A program made the position numbers and the translations under genes. Source: Desulfofundulus thermosubterraneus DSM 16057 (GTDB lineage: Bacteria > Bacillota > Desulfotomaculia > Desulfotomaculales > Desulfovirgulaceae). Taken from it: a DNA stretch of 33,237 nt. The notes beneath the pieces are model-generated. The model saw only the letters and a program-made list of their open reading frames with translations. It did not search any database and was not told the DNA's origin. The stretch spans positions 1 to 33,237 of the forward strand of contig NZ_FQZM01000041.1 of assembly GCF_900142025.1 (NCBI RefSeq), written 5' to 3'. The stretch's first letter is position 1. Each line of letters starts with the position of its first letter. This document shows positions 8,163 to 15,377 of the stretch, piece by piece.

Positions 8163-8510
8163 CAATTTATATATAGCGTCGCAAAAATGGGGCATGGGCG
8201 GCGGTCGTCGCTAAGGAGCACTGGAGCGACGGGAAACGACCTCCGCCTAAATGGCAAATGTTCAGTAGAACCGCTACCATAGGCAAGGTGCCGCGTTGTC
8301 CAAAGCGAACGACTTGCGGAGCGCTGGTAACAGCACCCGGCGAACCCAGCACTCACTGGCAGTGGTGCTCTTTCTAAGCCTGCTATGAAAGATAGTGAGC
8401 GGCATGTTTTTCCCCGTATGGCTTTTTCAGTGAGTGCTGGGCGGCACCAAAGCGGGTTCACTAAACATTTACCCCAATGGATATGCGACAGCAACGTATG
8501 GAGGTTTGAC
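8163..8510. other. long structured leader upstream of iorA
   Basis: 348 bases without a gene. A GC-rich hairpin can be drawn at 8200-8247 (GGCGG/CCGCC, TCGT/ACGA, CGCT/AGCG). It is followed by GTCCAAAGCGAACGACTTGCGGAGC, which resembles the motif beside repeat copy A, and by palindromic copy B (8345-8441). No sigma-A promoter, T-box or known riboswitch consensus was recognised. It could be read through from paaK or contain an unrecognised promoter. Confidence 0.5.
8345..8441 (+). repeat. palindromic repeat element, copy B
   Basis: Perfect terminal arms CCCAGCACTCACTG (8345-8358) and CAGTGAGTGCTGGG (8428-8441) enclose TGCTCTTTCTAAGCCTGC, an internal hairpin (CTATgaaaGATAG) and GCTTTTTCAGTGAG. 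The total is 97 bp. It ends 70 bases before the iorA start, so it lies in that gene's leader if transcription comes from upstream. Confidence 0.8.
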
Positions 8511-10304
8511 ATGAAGGAACTAATGACGGGTAATGAAGCCATCGCCCGGGGAGCCTACGAACACGGCGTTACCGTGGGAGTGGGCTATCCGGGTACACCC
8601 AGCACCGAGATTCTGGAAAACTTTGCCCGCTACCCGGGGATTAAAGCCCAATGGGCCCCCAACGAAAAGGTGGCCCTGGAAGTGGGCATGGGGGCTTCCC
8701 TGGCCGGGGCCCGGGTGCTGGTGACCATGAAACACGTGGGGGTGAACGTGGCGGCCGATCCCCTGATGACGGCGGCCTACACCGGTGTAAATGGCGGCCT
8801 GGTTCTGGTTTCCGCCGACGACCCGGGGATGCACAGTTCCCAGAACGAACAGGACAACCGTTTTTATGCCCGCTTTGCCCGGGTGCCCATGTTTGAACCG
8901 TCGGACAGCCAGGAAGCCCTGGACATGGTGGGGCTGGCCCTGCAGGTGAGCGAGGAGTTTGACCTGCCCGTGATCCTGCGCACCACCACCAGGGTGGCCC
9001 ATTCCCAGAGCCTGGTGGAGCTCAAGGAGCGTAACGAGGTGCCCTTGAGGCCGTACCGGAAAAATACTAAAAAATGGCTCATGGTGCCCGCCTTTGGCCG
9101 CCTGCGCCGTCAGGCCCTGGAGGAACGGCTGCAGAAGCTCAAAGCCTACACCGAAACCACGCCGGTGAACTTCATTTCCTGGGGCGACCGCCGGGTGGGA
9201 GTAATCACCAGCGGCATCAGCTACCAGTACGTGCGGGAAGTGTTGCCCGGAGCCTCCATCCTCAAGCTGGGGATGACCTTTCCCCTGCCGCAGGGCCTGA
9301 TCCGCCAGTTTGCCGCCGGCGTGGAAAGGCTTTTGGTGGTAGAAGAGCTGGACCCTTACATTGAAGAGTTCGTTCGTGGCCTTGGCCTGGAGGTGACGGG
9401 CAAAAAGATTTTCCCGGCCTGGAACGAGTTTACCCCCGGCCTTGTCCGCCGCAAGCTAAGGGAGGCGGGAATACCGGTGCCTTCGCCTGGCCCCGGGGAG
9501 GGTACCGCCGCCTGTCCCCTGGGACCCGGCGGTGAAATGGAGGAATTGCCCCCCGTCCCGGGACGCCCGCCCGTGCTCTGCCCGGGGTGCCCTCACCGGG
9601 GAGTCTTTTATGTGCTGCGTAAATTAAAGCTTCTGGTTACCGGGGACATCGGCTGCTATACCCTGGGCGGCCTGCCCCCCCTGGAGGGCATGGACACCTG
9701 CGTTTGCATGGGGGCCAGCATTGGCATGGCCCATGGCTGCGAACTGGCCGATTCCTCCCTGGCCCGCCGCACCGTGGCCGTAATCGGTGACTCCACCTTT
9801 TTCCATTCCGGCATCACCGGCCTCATGCACATGGTTTACAACGGGGGCCAGGGTACGGTAATCATTTTAGACAACCGCACCACGGCCATGACCGGCCACC
9901 AGGAGCATCCCGGCACGGGCAAAACGCTCATGGGGGAGCCCGCCCCCGCGGTGGATCTGGAAGCGCTGGTGCGGGCGCTGGGGGTCGGCCGGGTGCGGGT
10001 GGTGGATCCCCTGGATATCGCCGGGTTGACGCAGGCCATCCAGGAGGAAGTGGCCGCCGGCGCCCCGTCGGTGATTGTCGCCCGCCGGCCCTGCGCGCTG
10101 CTGCGAAGGGAAAACCGCCCGCCGGTCCGGGTGGATGTTGAGGCCTGCACCGGCTGCAAGACTTGCCTTAAGCTCAGCTGTCCGGCCATTTCCGTGCAGG
10201 ACAAACAAGCGGCGGTGGATGCCATTATCTGCACCGGCTGCGGGTTGTGTGTGCAGGTGTGCAAGTTTGGCGCCCTGAAGGAAGGGGGAGAAAACAATGG
10301 CTGA
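8511..10304 (+). CDS. iorA: indolepyruvate ferredoxin oxidoreductase, alpha subunit
   Basis: 597 aa from ATG 8511 with GGAGG 9 bases upstream; an in-frame ATG at 8385 lies inside repeat B and lacks a ribosome site. IorA oxidatively decarboxylates aryl-pyruvates to aryl-acetyl-CoA with ferredoxin as acceptor. The N-terminal part (GNEAIARGAYEHG, VGYPGTPSTEI) is the pyrimidine-binding domain; the TPP-binding domain shows CPGCPHRGVFYVLRKL, GDIGCYTLGG, CMGASIGMAHG, VIGDSTFFHSG and LDNRTTAMTGHQEHPG. The C-terminus is a two-cluster ferredoxin: CTGCKTCLKLSCP and CTGCGLCVQVC. Length matches the family. iorB overlaps by 8 bases. Confidence 0.95.
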   Translation: MKELMTGNEAIARGAYEHGVTVGVGYPGTPSTEILENFARYPGIKAQWAPNEKVALEVGMGASLAGARVLVTMKHVGVNVAADPLMTAAYTGVNGGLVLVSADDPGMHSSQNEQDNRFYARFARVPMFEPSDSQEALDMVGLALQVSEEFDLPVILRTTTRVAHSQSLVELKERNEVPLRPYRKNTKKWLMVPAFGRLRRQALEERLQKLKAYTETTPVNFISWGDRRVGVITSGISYQYVREVLPGASILKLGMTFPLPQGLIRQFAAGVERLLVVEELDPYIEEFVRGLGLEVTGKKIFPAWNEFTPGLVRRKLREAGIPVPSPGPGEGTAACPLGPGGEMEELPPVPGRPPVLCPGCPHRGVFYVLRKLKLLVTGDIGCYTLGGLPPLEGMDTCVCMGASIGMAHGCELADSSLARRTVAVIGDSTFFHSGITGLMHMVYNGGQGTVIILDNRTTAMTGHQEHPGTGKTLMGEPAPAVDLEALVRALGVGRVRVVDPLDIAGLTQAIQEEVAAGAPSVIVARRPCALLRRENRPPVRVDVEACTGCKTCLKLSCPAISVQDKQAAVDAIICTGCGLCVQVCKFGALKEGGENNG

Positions 10305-10890
10305 GGTAACGGGTGCGGCCCTGGCACCGGTGGACATATTGATGGTTGGCGTAGGGGGCCAGGGAATCATCCTGGCGAGCAAGATCCTGGCTTACGCCGC
10401 CCGGTCGGCCGGGTACGATATTAAAGTATCGGAAATACACGGTATGGCCCAGCGGGGGGGCAGTGTGGTTACCCAGGTGCGCCTGGGCGAAAGGGTTTAT
10501 TCCCCCCTCATTCCCGAGGGAGAGGCCCATATCATCCTAGCCTTTGAACAACTGGAGGCCCTGCGCTGGCTGGAGTATGTGAAGGGCGGGGGTACCATCA
10601 TTGTGAACAGCCAGATCATCTATCCCGTACCCGTACTGGCGGGCATGGCCCAATATCCCGAAAACATTATCGCCCACCTTTCCCGCCGGGCCCACACCCT
10701 GGTGGTGGACGCCCTGGGCAAGGCCCTGGGGTGCGGCAATGCCCGGGCGGCAAACGTGGTGCTACTGGGCAGCCTGGCCAGGCGGATGCCCATCCCGCTT
10801 TCTTACTGGCTCAGCGCCATCGAGGATTGTGTCCCCGCCCGTTACCTGGAGGTCAACCGGGCCGCCTTCCAGAGCGGTTATGCCCTTTGA
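10297..10890 (+). CDS. iorB: indolepyruvate ferredoxin oxidoreductase, beta subunit
   Basis: 197 aa, ATG 10297 overlapping the iorA stop, with GGGGGAG just upstream. It is the gamma-type domain of 2-oxoacid:ferredoxin oxidoreductases: GVGGQGIILASKILAYAA, SEIHGMAQRGGSVVTQVRLG and the conserved GEAHIILAFEQLEALRWL. It pairs with IorA to form the active enzyme and contributes to CoA handling. The size is normal for the family (~190-200 aa). Confidence 0.94.
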   Translation: MAEVTGAALAPVDILMVGVGGQGIILASKILAYAARSAGYDIKVSEIHGMAQRGGSVVTQVRLGERVYSPLIPEGEAHIILAFEQLEALRWLEYVKGGGTIIVNSQIIYPVPVLAGMAQYPENIIAHLSRRAHTLVVDALGKALGCGNARAANVVLLGSLARRMPIPLSYWLSAIEDCVPARYLEVNRAAFQSGYAL

Positions 10891-10940
10891 GTTAATGTTC
10901 TCGAATTGAGCAGCTACGAAAATGCCTGGGGTCGGGAAGT

Positions 10941-12458
10941 ATGGGCAAGCAAAAGGTTTTTAAGCTAAATGAATATCGAAAGAAGGAGAGGACGGTATCG
11001 GGCCTTGAACCCCTGGACAACGGGGATAGGGGGGCCCGCTTCCCCCCGCCCCTGAATAAAGTCAAGGCGTTTTTAAAGGAGCAAAAGTGGCTCCTGCTGG
11101 CGCTGCTTTTAACGGTCCTCATCTACCTGTTGCCCACCCCCCGTGGCCTGACCGTGCAGGGTAAGTATGCCCTGGGCCTCTGGGCCTTTGTCATCGTCTG
11201 CTTTTTGACCGAAGCGGTGCCCCTGCCCATGACCGCCATGCTTATCGGCTGCTACCAGGTTTTCACCGGCATCGCCAGCTTCAGGGAGGCTCCCCGCACT
11301 TTTATGGATGATGCCGTGATTTTCATCATGGGCGTGCTGATGATGGGCGCCATGCTGATGAAATACAATATCCACAACCGGGTGGCTCTCTTCATGCTCA
11401 AACTATGCGGCGCCCGCATTGAAAGGGTTATCCTGGGCATCGTGGCCTTTTGCGCCATCAGCGCCGGCTTCATTACGGAACATGCCGCGGTGATGATCAT
11501 GCTGCCCATCGGGGTGGGCATTGTTTCTTTAAGCGGCGGTTACAAAAAGGTTCCCAACCTGGCCAAGCTGATTATGCTGGCAATCGCCTACGGCGTGATG
11601 ATTGGAAGTGTATCCGCGCCATCGGGGGGCGCCCGCAATGCCCTGATGCTGGGCCTTTTAAGCAGCCTGGGCATAAACATCGGCTACGGACAGTGGATGC
11701 TCATGGTCATGCCCTTTACCCTGATCATGATCCCTATAGTTAGTTACTGGCTGCTGAACCTCTTTTCTCCGGAAATTACAGACCTCTCCGGGACTGTCCA
11801 GGCCATCAGGGAGGAAATGGAAGCCGATGGTCCCATGACCAACCAGGCCCGGATGGCCCTGGCCATTTTTCTGGCCGTGGTGGTGGGCTGGATCTTTGCC
11901 AGCCAGCGCTTTGGGGTGGGCAACATTGCCATGGTGGGCATTCTCCTGGCGGCGGTATTGCGCCTGATCGACTGGAGCTACCTGCAGCAAAAAACCCAGT
12001 GGGGAGTGGTATTGCTTTACGCCGGGGCCATTTCCATGGGCAAAATGCTCATTGCCACCGGCGCCGCTTCCTGGTTGGCCGGGCAGTTCCTGCACCTGGC
12101 GGCGGTCGCCGAGGTGACCGAGGGGGTTTCCCTGCTGGCAGTTACCGCCACGGTAACTGCCCTGGTGACCAATACCATGGCCGACGGGCCTACGGTGGCC
12201 GTCCTCGGTCCCATTTTTTTGAAGGTGGCTGAATTGTCCCGGACCTCGCCCCTGGTTATTGGCGTGGCCACCTCCCTGGCTTCGGCCTTTTCCTACCTCC
12301 TGGTGATTGCCACTCCCGCCAACGCCATTGTTTACGGTCCCGGTTTTTTGCGCGCACAGGATTTTTTAAAGGCCGGAGGCGTGCTTTTTCTTATTTCCCT
12401 GGTCCTCACCGTTGCCTTTCTCGGCAGTTTCTGGTGGCGGGTGCTGGGCGTCTGGTAA
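10941..12458 (+). CDS. SLC13/DASS-family anion transporter
   Basis: 505 aa from ATG 10941; the ribosome site is weak (GGGAAG). After a basic cytoplasmic N-terminus of about 50 residues come ~12 hydrophobic segments. Family features: LPTPRGLTVQGKYALGLWAFVIVCFLTEAVPLPMTAMLIG, FMDDAVIFIMGVLMMGAMLMK, GFITEHAAVMIMLPIGVGI, the sodium/substrate hairpins SVSAPSGGARNALMLG and ALVTNTMADGPTVAVLGPIF, and a late ATSLASAFSYLLVIATPANAIVYG. DASS carriers move dicarboxylates, sulfate or related anions with Na+ or by exchange. Placed 50 bases after iorB, it could export arylacetate or import a carboxylate. The substrate is not determined. Confidence 0.85.
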   Translation: MGKQKVFKLNEYRKKERTVSGLEPLDNGDRGARFPPPLNKVKAFLKEQKWLLLALLLTVLIYLLPTPRGLTVQGKYALGLWAFVIVCFLTEAVPLPMTAMLIGCYQVFTGIASFREAPRTFMDDAVIFIMGVLMMGAMLMKYNIHNRVALFMLKLCGARIERVILGIVAFCAISAGFITEHAAVMIMLPIGVGIVSLSGGYKKVPNLAKLIMLAIAYGVMIGSVSAPSGGARNALMLGLLSSLGINIGYGQWMLMVMPFTLIMIPIVSYWLLNLFSPEITDLSGTVQAIREEMEADGPMTNQARMALAIFLAVVVGWIFASQRFGVGNIAMVGILLAAVLRLIDWSYLQQKTQWGVVLLYAGAISMGKMLIATGAASWLAGQFLHLAAVAEVTEGVSLLAVTATVTALVTNTMADGPTVAVLGPIFLKVAELSRTSPLVIGVATSLASAFSYLLVIATPANAIVYGPGFLRAQDFLKAGGVLFLISLVLTVAFLGSFWWRVLGVW

Positions 12459-12550
12459 CCGGGCTATTCTTAAAGAAACAAATTCCATTCTCGTCCAAAG
12501 CAAGCATAATGTCGGAAGATTCTTGATTTAAAAAATAACAAAGTGAAATA

Positions 12551-12579
12551 TTGCACAATCCAAGGTACTATGTTATACT
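12551..12579 (+). promoter_or_regulatory. sigma-A-type promoter upstream of the transposase-like gene
   Basis: TTGCAC (12551-12556), 17 bases, TATACT (12574-12579). This would give a leader of about 275 nt before GTG 12861 that contains the repeated GTAGTGAC motifs. Confidence 0.65.
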
Positions 12580-12773
12580 TGAAGCAAAGGAAGGGTACAG
12601 ACACAGGAATGTGAATAAGTGCACAACCTGAAATTAACGGCATATTTTGTAGTGAACAGGCGTGGTGAAAAGCCAGTAAACACAGGGACTTTGGGCCATG
12701 ACAGATTGAAGCAAAACGAGGGATAAATGGAGTATGTGAACACCGTAACAATCCTGGAAGAATGCGCTGTTGT

Positions 12774-12785
12774 GTAGTGACAAAA
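12774..12785 (+). repeat. GTAGTGACAAAA motif, copy 1
   Basis: Identical to the 12-mer at 15121-15132 in the same orientation. It also matches with one mismatch, inverted, at 17689-17700. It lies 76 bases before the transposase-like gene. It could be an element end or an operator half-site. Confidence 0.6.
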
Positions 12786-12860
12786 GCCCCCCTTACCGGC
12801 CGGGTTGAGGTTGGGGGTTGCGGGTTCATTAAATATCTACCAGGTTGACTTGGGGGTGAT

Positions 12861-14519
12861 GTGCCCGTGTTTTTCCGAAAAGTTACCAGCCGCAGCGGGG
12901 GGAAAGAATACACCTACTTGAAACTCATTGAAAACTACCGGGAAGGGAACAAGGTAAAGCAGAGGGTAATCGCCAACCTGGGCAACCTGGAGAACCTGAC
13001 GCCGGAAAAGGTGGAGGGGCTGATCGACGGCTTGGCCCGGATATGCGGCGTTTCCCGGCGGCCAGCCAACATCGAAGCCAGGAAGGTATTGCGCTACGGC
13101 GAGGTCCTGGCCATCCACCGGATCTGGGAGATGCTGGACGTGGGGAGAGCCGTGGAGGCCGCTTTTTCCGGCGAAAGGTACGACCCGGATACCGCCCTGC
13201 TCCTGGAACTGATGGCCATAAACCAGATCATCAATCCCCCAAATAAACAAGCCATTAGCGAGTGGTACCGGTGCCTGTACTTTCCCGAGGCTCAGGGCAA
13301 AGAATTTTTGGATCACCACTTTTACCGGGCGCTGGACAGTGTGGCCGGCGTGAAAGAAAGGCTGGAGGAGGAACTTTTTCAGAGGTTGTGCGCCTTTACC
13401 CGGGTTAGCCGGGAGGTTGCTTTTTGCTTGCTGACCACGGCCACCGTTGAGCCGGCTCCCCGGAGCGACCTTGAACATTCGCCCTATGGCCGGTACCTTT
13501 TACAATCACCACTGGAGGAGCAGCTCGTTTACCTGGGGATTCTGGTCAGCCGTGAGGGTATGCCCTTTGGGCACCGCATCCTGCACGAGGTGCCCGACGA
13601 GGGGGACTTCCGGGAAATTGTACACCACCTGCAGACCGCGCATGGTACCCGGCAGTGTATCTTTGTGGGTGACCGCCGGCTGGTGGCCGCCCCCCACCTG
13701 GAGGTTTTGATGTCCCACGGCTACCATTACCTGGTACGCCGTAAGGTTCAGTCGGAATGGGAGTTAAGGTTGTGTGAGCGGGAACTGGTGGAGAACCGGG
13801 CAGAGTTTAAAGAAGTGGATGGGGCTCTCTGGTACAGGGAAGTCGTGGAAGGGGGGGTGCGGTACCTGGTGTGCTACAGCCCGGCGGCGGCAAGGGAAAA
13901 GGCGATTGCCCTTGCGGAACGCCTGGATGAGGTGGAGGAGGAATTGCGGAAACTTCAAAAAGCGGTCGCCTCGGAACACCGTTCGGGCAAGAGGACCCTT
14001 CCCAGGGGTGCCACCATCCTGAAGGATAAATACTGCCGCCGCTATTTTGACTGGCATTACAGCGAAGCCACCGGGGAGCTGACCTGGTGCCGCAAGGAAG
14101 ATGTGATCACCCGGGAGGAGAAAACGGCGGGGGCTTTCCTCCTGGAAACCAACGCCACCCTGATGGACGGCAGGGAATTGTTGCTGGCTTACACCGGCCT
14201 GAGCCAGCTGGGGGAATCCTTTGAGGAAATCAGGAGTTTTGAAACCAGGCCGAAAGAGTTTTACCGCGAACGCAACCTTTCCGCCAGTATCTTCGTATGC
14301 GTGCTGGCAGCCATGCTGGAAAAGACCCTGGAAGGGTTGCTCAGGCGGGCGGGGATACCCCTTACCTCCCGCCAGGCCATGGAACTGCTGGAAGAAGTGA
14401 AAGTGGCCATCAACCGGGTGGACGATGTGGAGCTGAAATCGGTGACGAGCATAGAAAAAACTCAGGCAGAAATCCTGCAGGCCATCGGGGTGCCCGACCC
14501 CAGGGCGGTTGTGGTTTAG
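12861..14519 (+). CDS. IS1634-like transposase, probably catalytically inactive
   Basis: 552 aa, uninterrupted, from GTG 12861 with GGGGGTGAT upstream. The N-terminus (FFRKVTSRSGGKEYTYLKL, KQRVIANLGNLENL) and overall length are typical of IS1634-family DDE transposases. Aligned by eye to the family, the first catalytic Asp (usually in a YDxTT motif) falls on Leu190 of CLLTTATVE; the second is retained as Asp271 in FVGDRRLVA; and the catalytic Glu of the usual V-E-x-A-F-R motif falls on Gly451 of LSQLGESFEE. Loss of two triad residues in an intact frame suggests a domesticated, DNA-binding role rather than an active element, although a recently dead IS copy is possible. No convincing terminal inverted repeats bound it tightly; a CBS-domain gene starts 41 bases later. 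Confidence 0.8.
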   Translation: MPVFFRKVTSRSGGKEYTYLKLIENYREGNKVKQRVIANLGNLENLTPEKVEGLIDGLARICGVSRRPANIEARKVLRYGEVLAIHRIWEMLDVGRAVEAAFSGERYDPDTALLLELMAINQIINPPNKQAISEWYRCLYFPEAQGKEFLDHHFYRALDSVAGVKERLEEELFQRLCAFTRVSREVAFCLLTTATVEPAPRSDLEHSPYGRYLLQSPLEEQLVYLGILVSREGMPFGHRILHEVPDEGDFREIVHHLQTAHGTRQCIFVGDRRLVAAPHLEVLMSHGYHYLVRRKVQSEWELRLCERELVENRAEFKEVDGALWYREVVEGGVRYLVCYSPAAAREKAIALAERLDEVEEELRKLQKAVASEHRSGKRTLPRGATILKDKYCRRYFDWHYSEATGELTWCRKEDVITREEKTAGAFLLETNATLMDGRELLLAYTGLSQLGESFEEIRSFETRPKEFYRERNLSASIFVCVLAAMLEKTLEGLLRRAGIPLTSRQAMELLEEVKVAINRVDDVELKSVTSIEKTQAEILQAIGVPDPRAVVV

Positions 14520-14560
14520 GTACTCCGGCCTGTGATTCCCCCACGGGAGGAGGTGGACCC

Positions 14561-15124
14561 ATGGAAAAAAAGGTAGGGGACGTCATGGTGCCCGTCAGGG
14601 AATTGGCCACGGTAGCCGGGGAATCAACGGCTAAAGACGCAGTGGTGGCCCTCAAGACCAGCCGGGGCTACCCGGTGGTACTGGTACTGGAAAATGACAA
14701 GGTGGCCGGGCTGATCGGGCTGAAAGAGATTCTCCGGGGGTTGGATCCGGTGATGTTTAAGAAAGATACTTACGGCGGCTGGACCATCAACCCCGACTGG
14801 AAAGAACCCGTGCTGTTTACAGGTCACTTCCAGGAGCGTTGCGCGGCCCTGGCCGAGCGTCCGGTAAAAGAAATCATGGTGCCTGTACCGCGCCGGTTAA
14901 AGGCTCAGGATAGCATCGTTAAGGCTGCCTACATCATACTGAGCACCGGGCAGGAACCGGTACCCGTATGGGAGGAAGACCGGCTGGTAGGCATGGTGGG
15001 CATGAAAGAGATTTTTGCCGAAATGGTGCGGGAGCTGGACAGTGGGGGCGGTGGCTCGCGAGGCAAGGTGATCTTTGCCGATCAATACCGCCGGAAGGCC
15101 AGGGTCACTACCACAACGGGGTAG
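14561..15124 (+). CDS. two-CBS-domain protein
   Basis: 187 aa from ATG 14561 with GGGAGGAGG 7-10 bases upstream; a longer upstream frame overlaps the transposase-like gene and is rejected. Two CBS motifs are visible: residues ~1-65 (VGDVMVPVRELATV...YPVVLVLENDKVAGLIGLKEIL) and ~100-160 (VKEIMVPVPRRLKAQDSIVKAAYIIL...VPVWEEDRLVGMVGMKEIF). Paired CBS domains usually bind adenosyl nucleotides and sense energy or SAM. With no attached effector domain it must act through a partner; the preceding transposase-like protein or the following permease are candidates. The stop codon TAG lies inside the second GTAGTGACAAAA copy. Confidence 0.85.
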   Translation: MEKKVGDVMVPVRELATVAGESTAKDAVVALKTSRGYPVVLVLENDKVAGLIGLKEILRGLDPVMFKKDTYGGWTINPDWKEPVLFTGHFQERCAALAERPVKEIMVPVPRRLKAQDSIVKAAYIILSTGQEPVPVWEEDRLVGMVGMKEIFAEMVRELDSGGGGSRGKVIFADQYRRKARVTTTTG

Positions 15125-15132
15125 TGACAAAA
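15104..15132. repeat. inverted pair GTCACTAC / GTAGTGACAAAA (copy 2)
   Basis: GTCACTAC (15104-15111) and GTAGTGAC (15121-15128) form an 8-bp inverted repeat with a 9-base gap, overlapping the end of the CBS gene. The right half continues as the exact 12-mer seen at 12774-12785. The run of A on the + strand rules out a forward intrinsic terminator. Confidence 0.6.
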
Positions 15133-15377
15133 AATTACCCTGACTAGTGAAAAGTTTCACATTTAGGGGATCGGAAATTCACTAGCCCTCAGAATTGTAT
15201 CTTTGGAAGTTGTCACTACGGTTTGTAGTGGCGAAAGGGGAAGGAGGTGAGAAGGCCGGCGCGGCGAGAAGGGCAAAGGAGCATACCGGGCTGGCAGTGA
15301 GTGGGAATGGAGTATTTAAAACGCCGGGTTGGGAGAGTTGGCCAGTTTGGGGGAACTAATTTAAGGAGGTATCATCT
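15125..15377. other. leader region upstream of the TauE/SafE gene
   Basis: 250 bases without a gene. The segment 15121-15219 begins GTAGTGACAA and ends TTGTCACTAC, with an inner inverted pair CTAGTGAA/TTCACTAG, giving a MITE-like or operator-like ~99-bp unit. A further hairpin, GTCACTAC-ggttt-GTAGTGGC, is at 15212-15232. The remaining 140 bases are purine-rich with no confident promoter. TAAGGAGGT at 15362-15370 is the ribosome site of the permease. Confidence 0.55.
15210..15232. repeat. inverted pair TTGTCACTAC / GTAGTGGC (copy 3)
   Basis: GTCACTAC (15212-15219), a 5-base gap and GTAGTGGC (15225-15232) can form an 8-bp hairpin with one wobble, or act as a palindromic protein site. It lies 145 bases before the permease start. 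Confidence 0.55.

Larger units (their letters stand above)
12459..12860. other. non-coding interval upstream of the transposase-like gene
   Basis: About 400 bases, clearly more AT-rich than the flanks. It holds a sigma-A-type promoter (12551-12579), tandem look-alike motifs GTAGTGAACAGGC and GTGGTGAAAAGCC (12649-12674) and the 12-mer GTAGTGACAAAA (12774-12785). A 16-codon frame from ATG 12729 ends at the TAG inside that 12-mer; it is too short to call. No terminator was found after the SLC13 gene. Confidence 0.55.

Noticed and set aside
12729-12779. 16-codon frame ending at the GTAGTGAC motif
   Set aside because: Too short and without a strong ribosome site; it may be the stub of a gene interrupted there, but nothing supports that.
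14297-14560. 5' extension of the CBS-protein frame
   Set aside because: It overlaps the transposase-like gene in another frame, while ATG 14561 has a strong GGAGG site and begins exactly at the first CBS motif.
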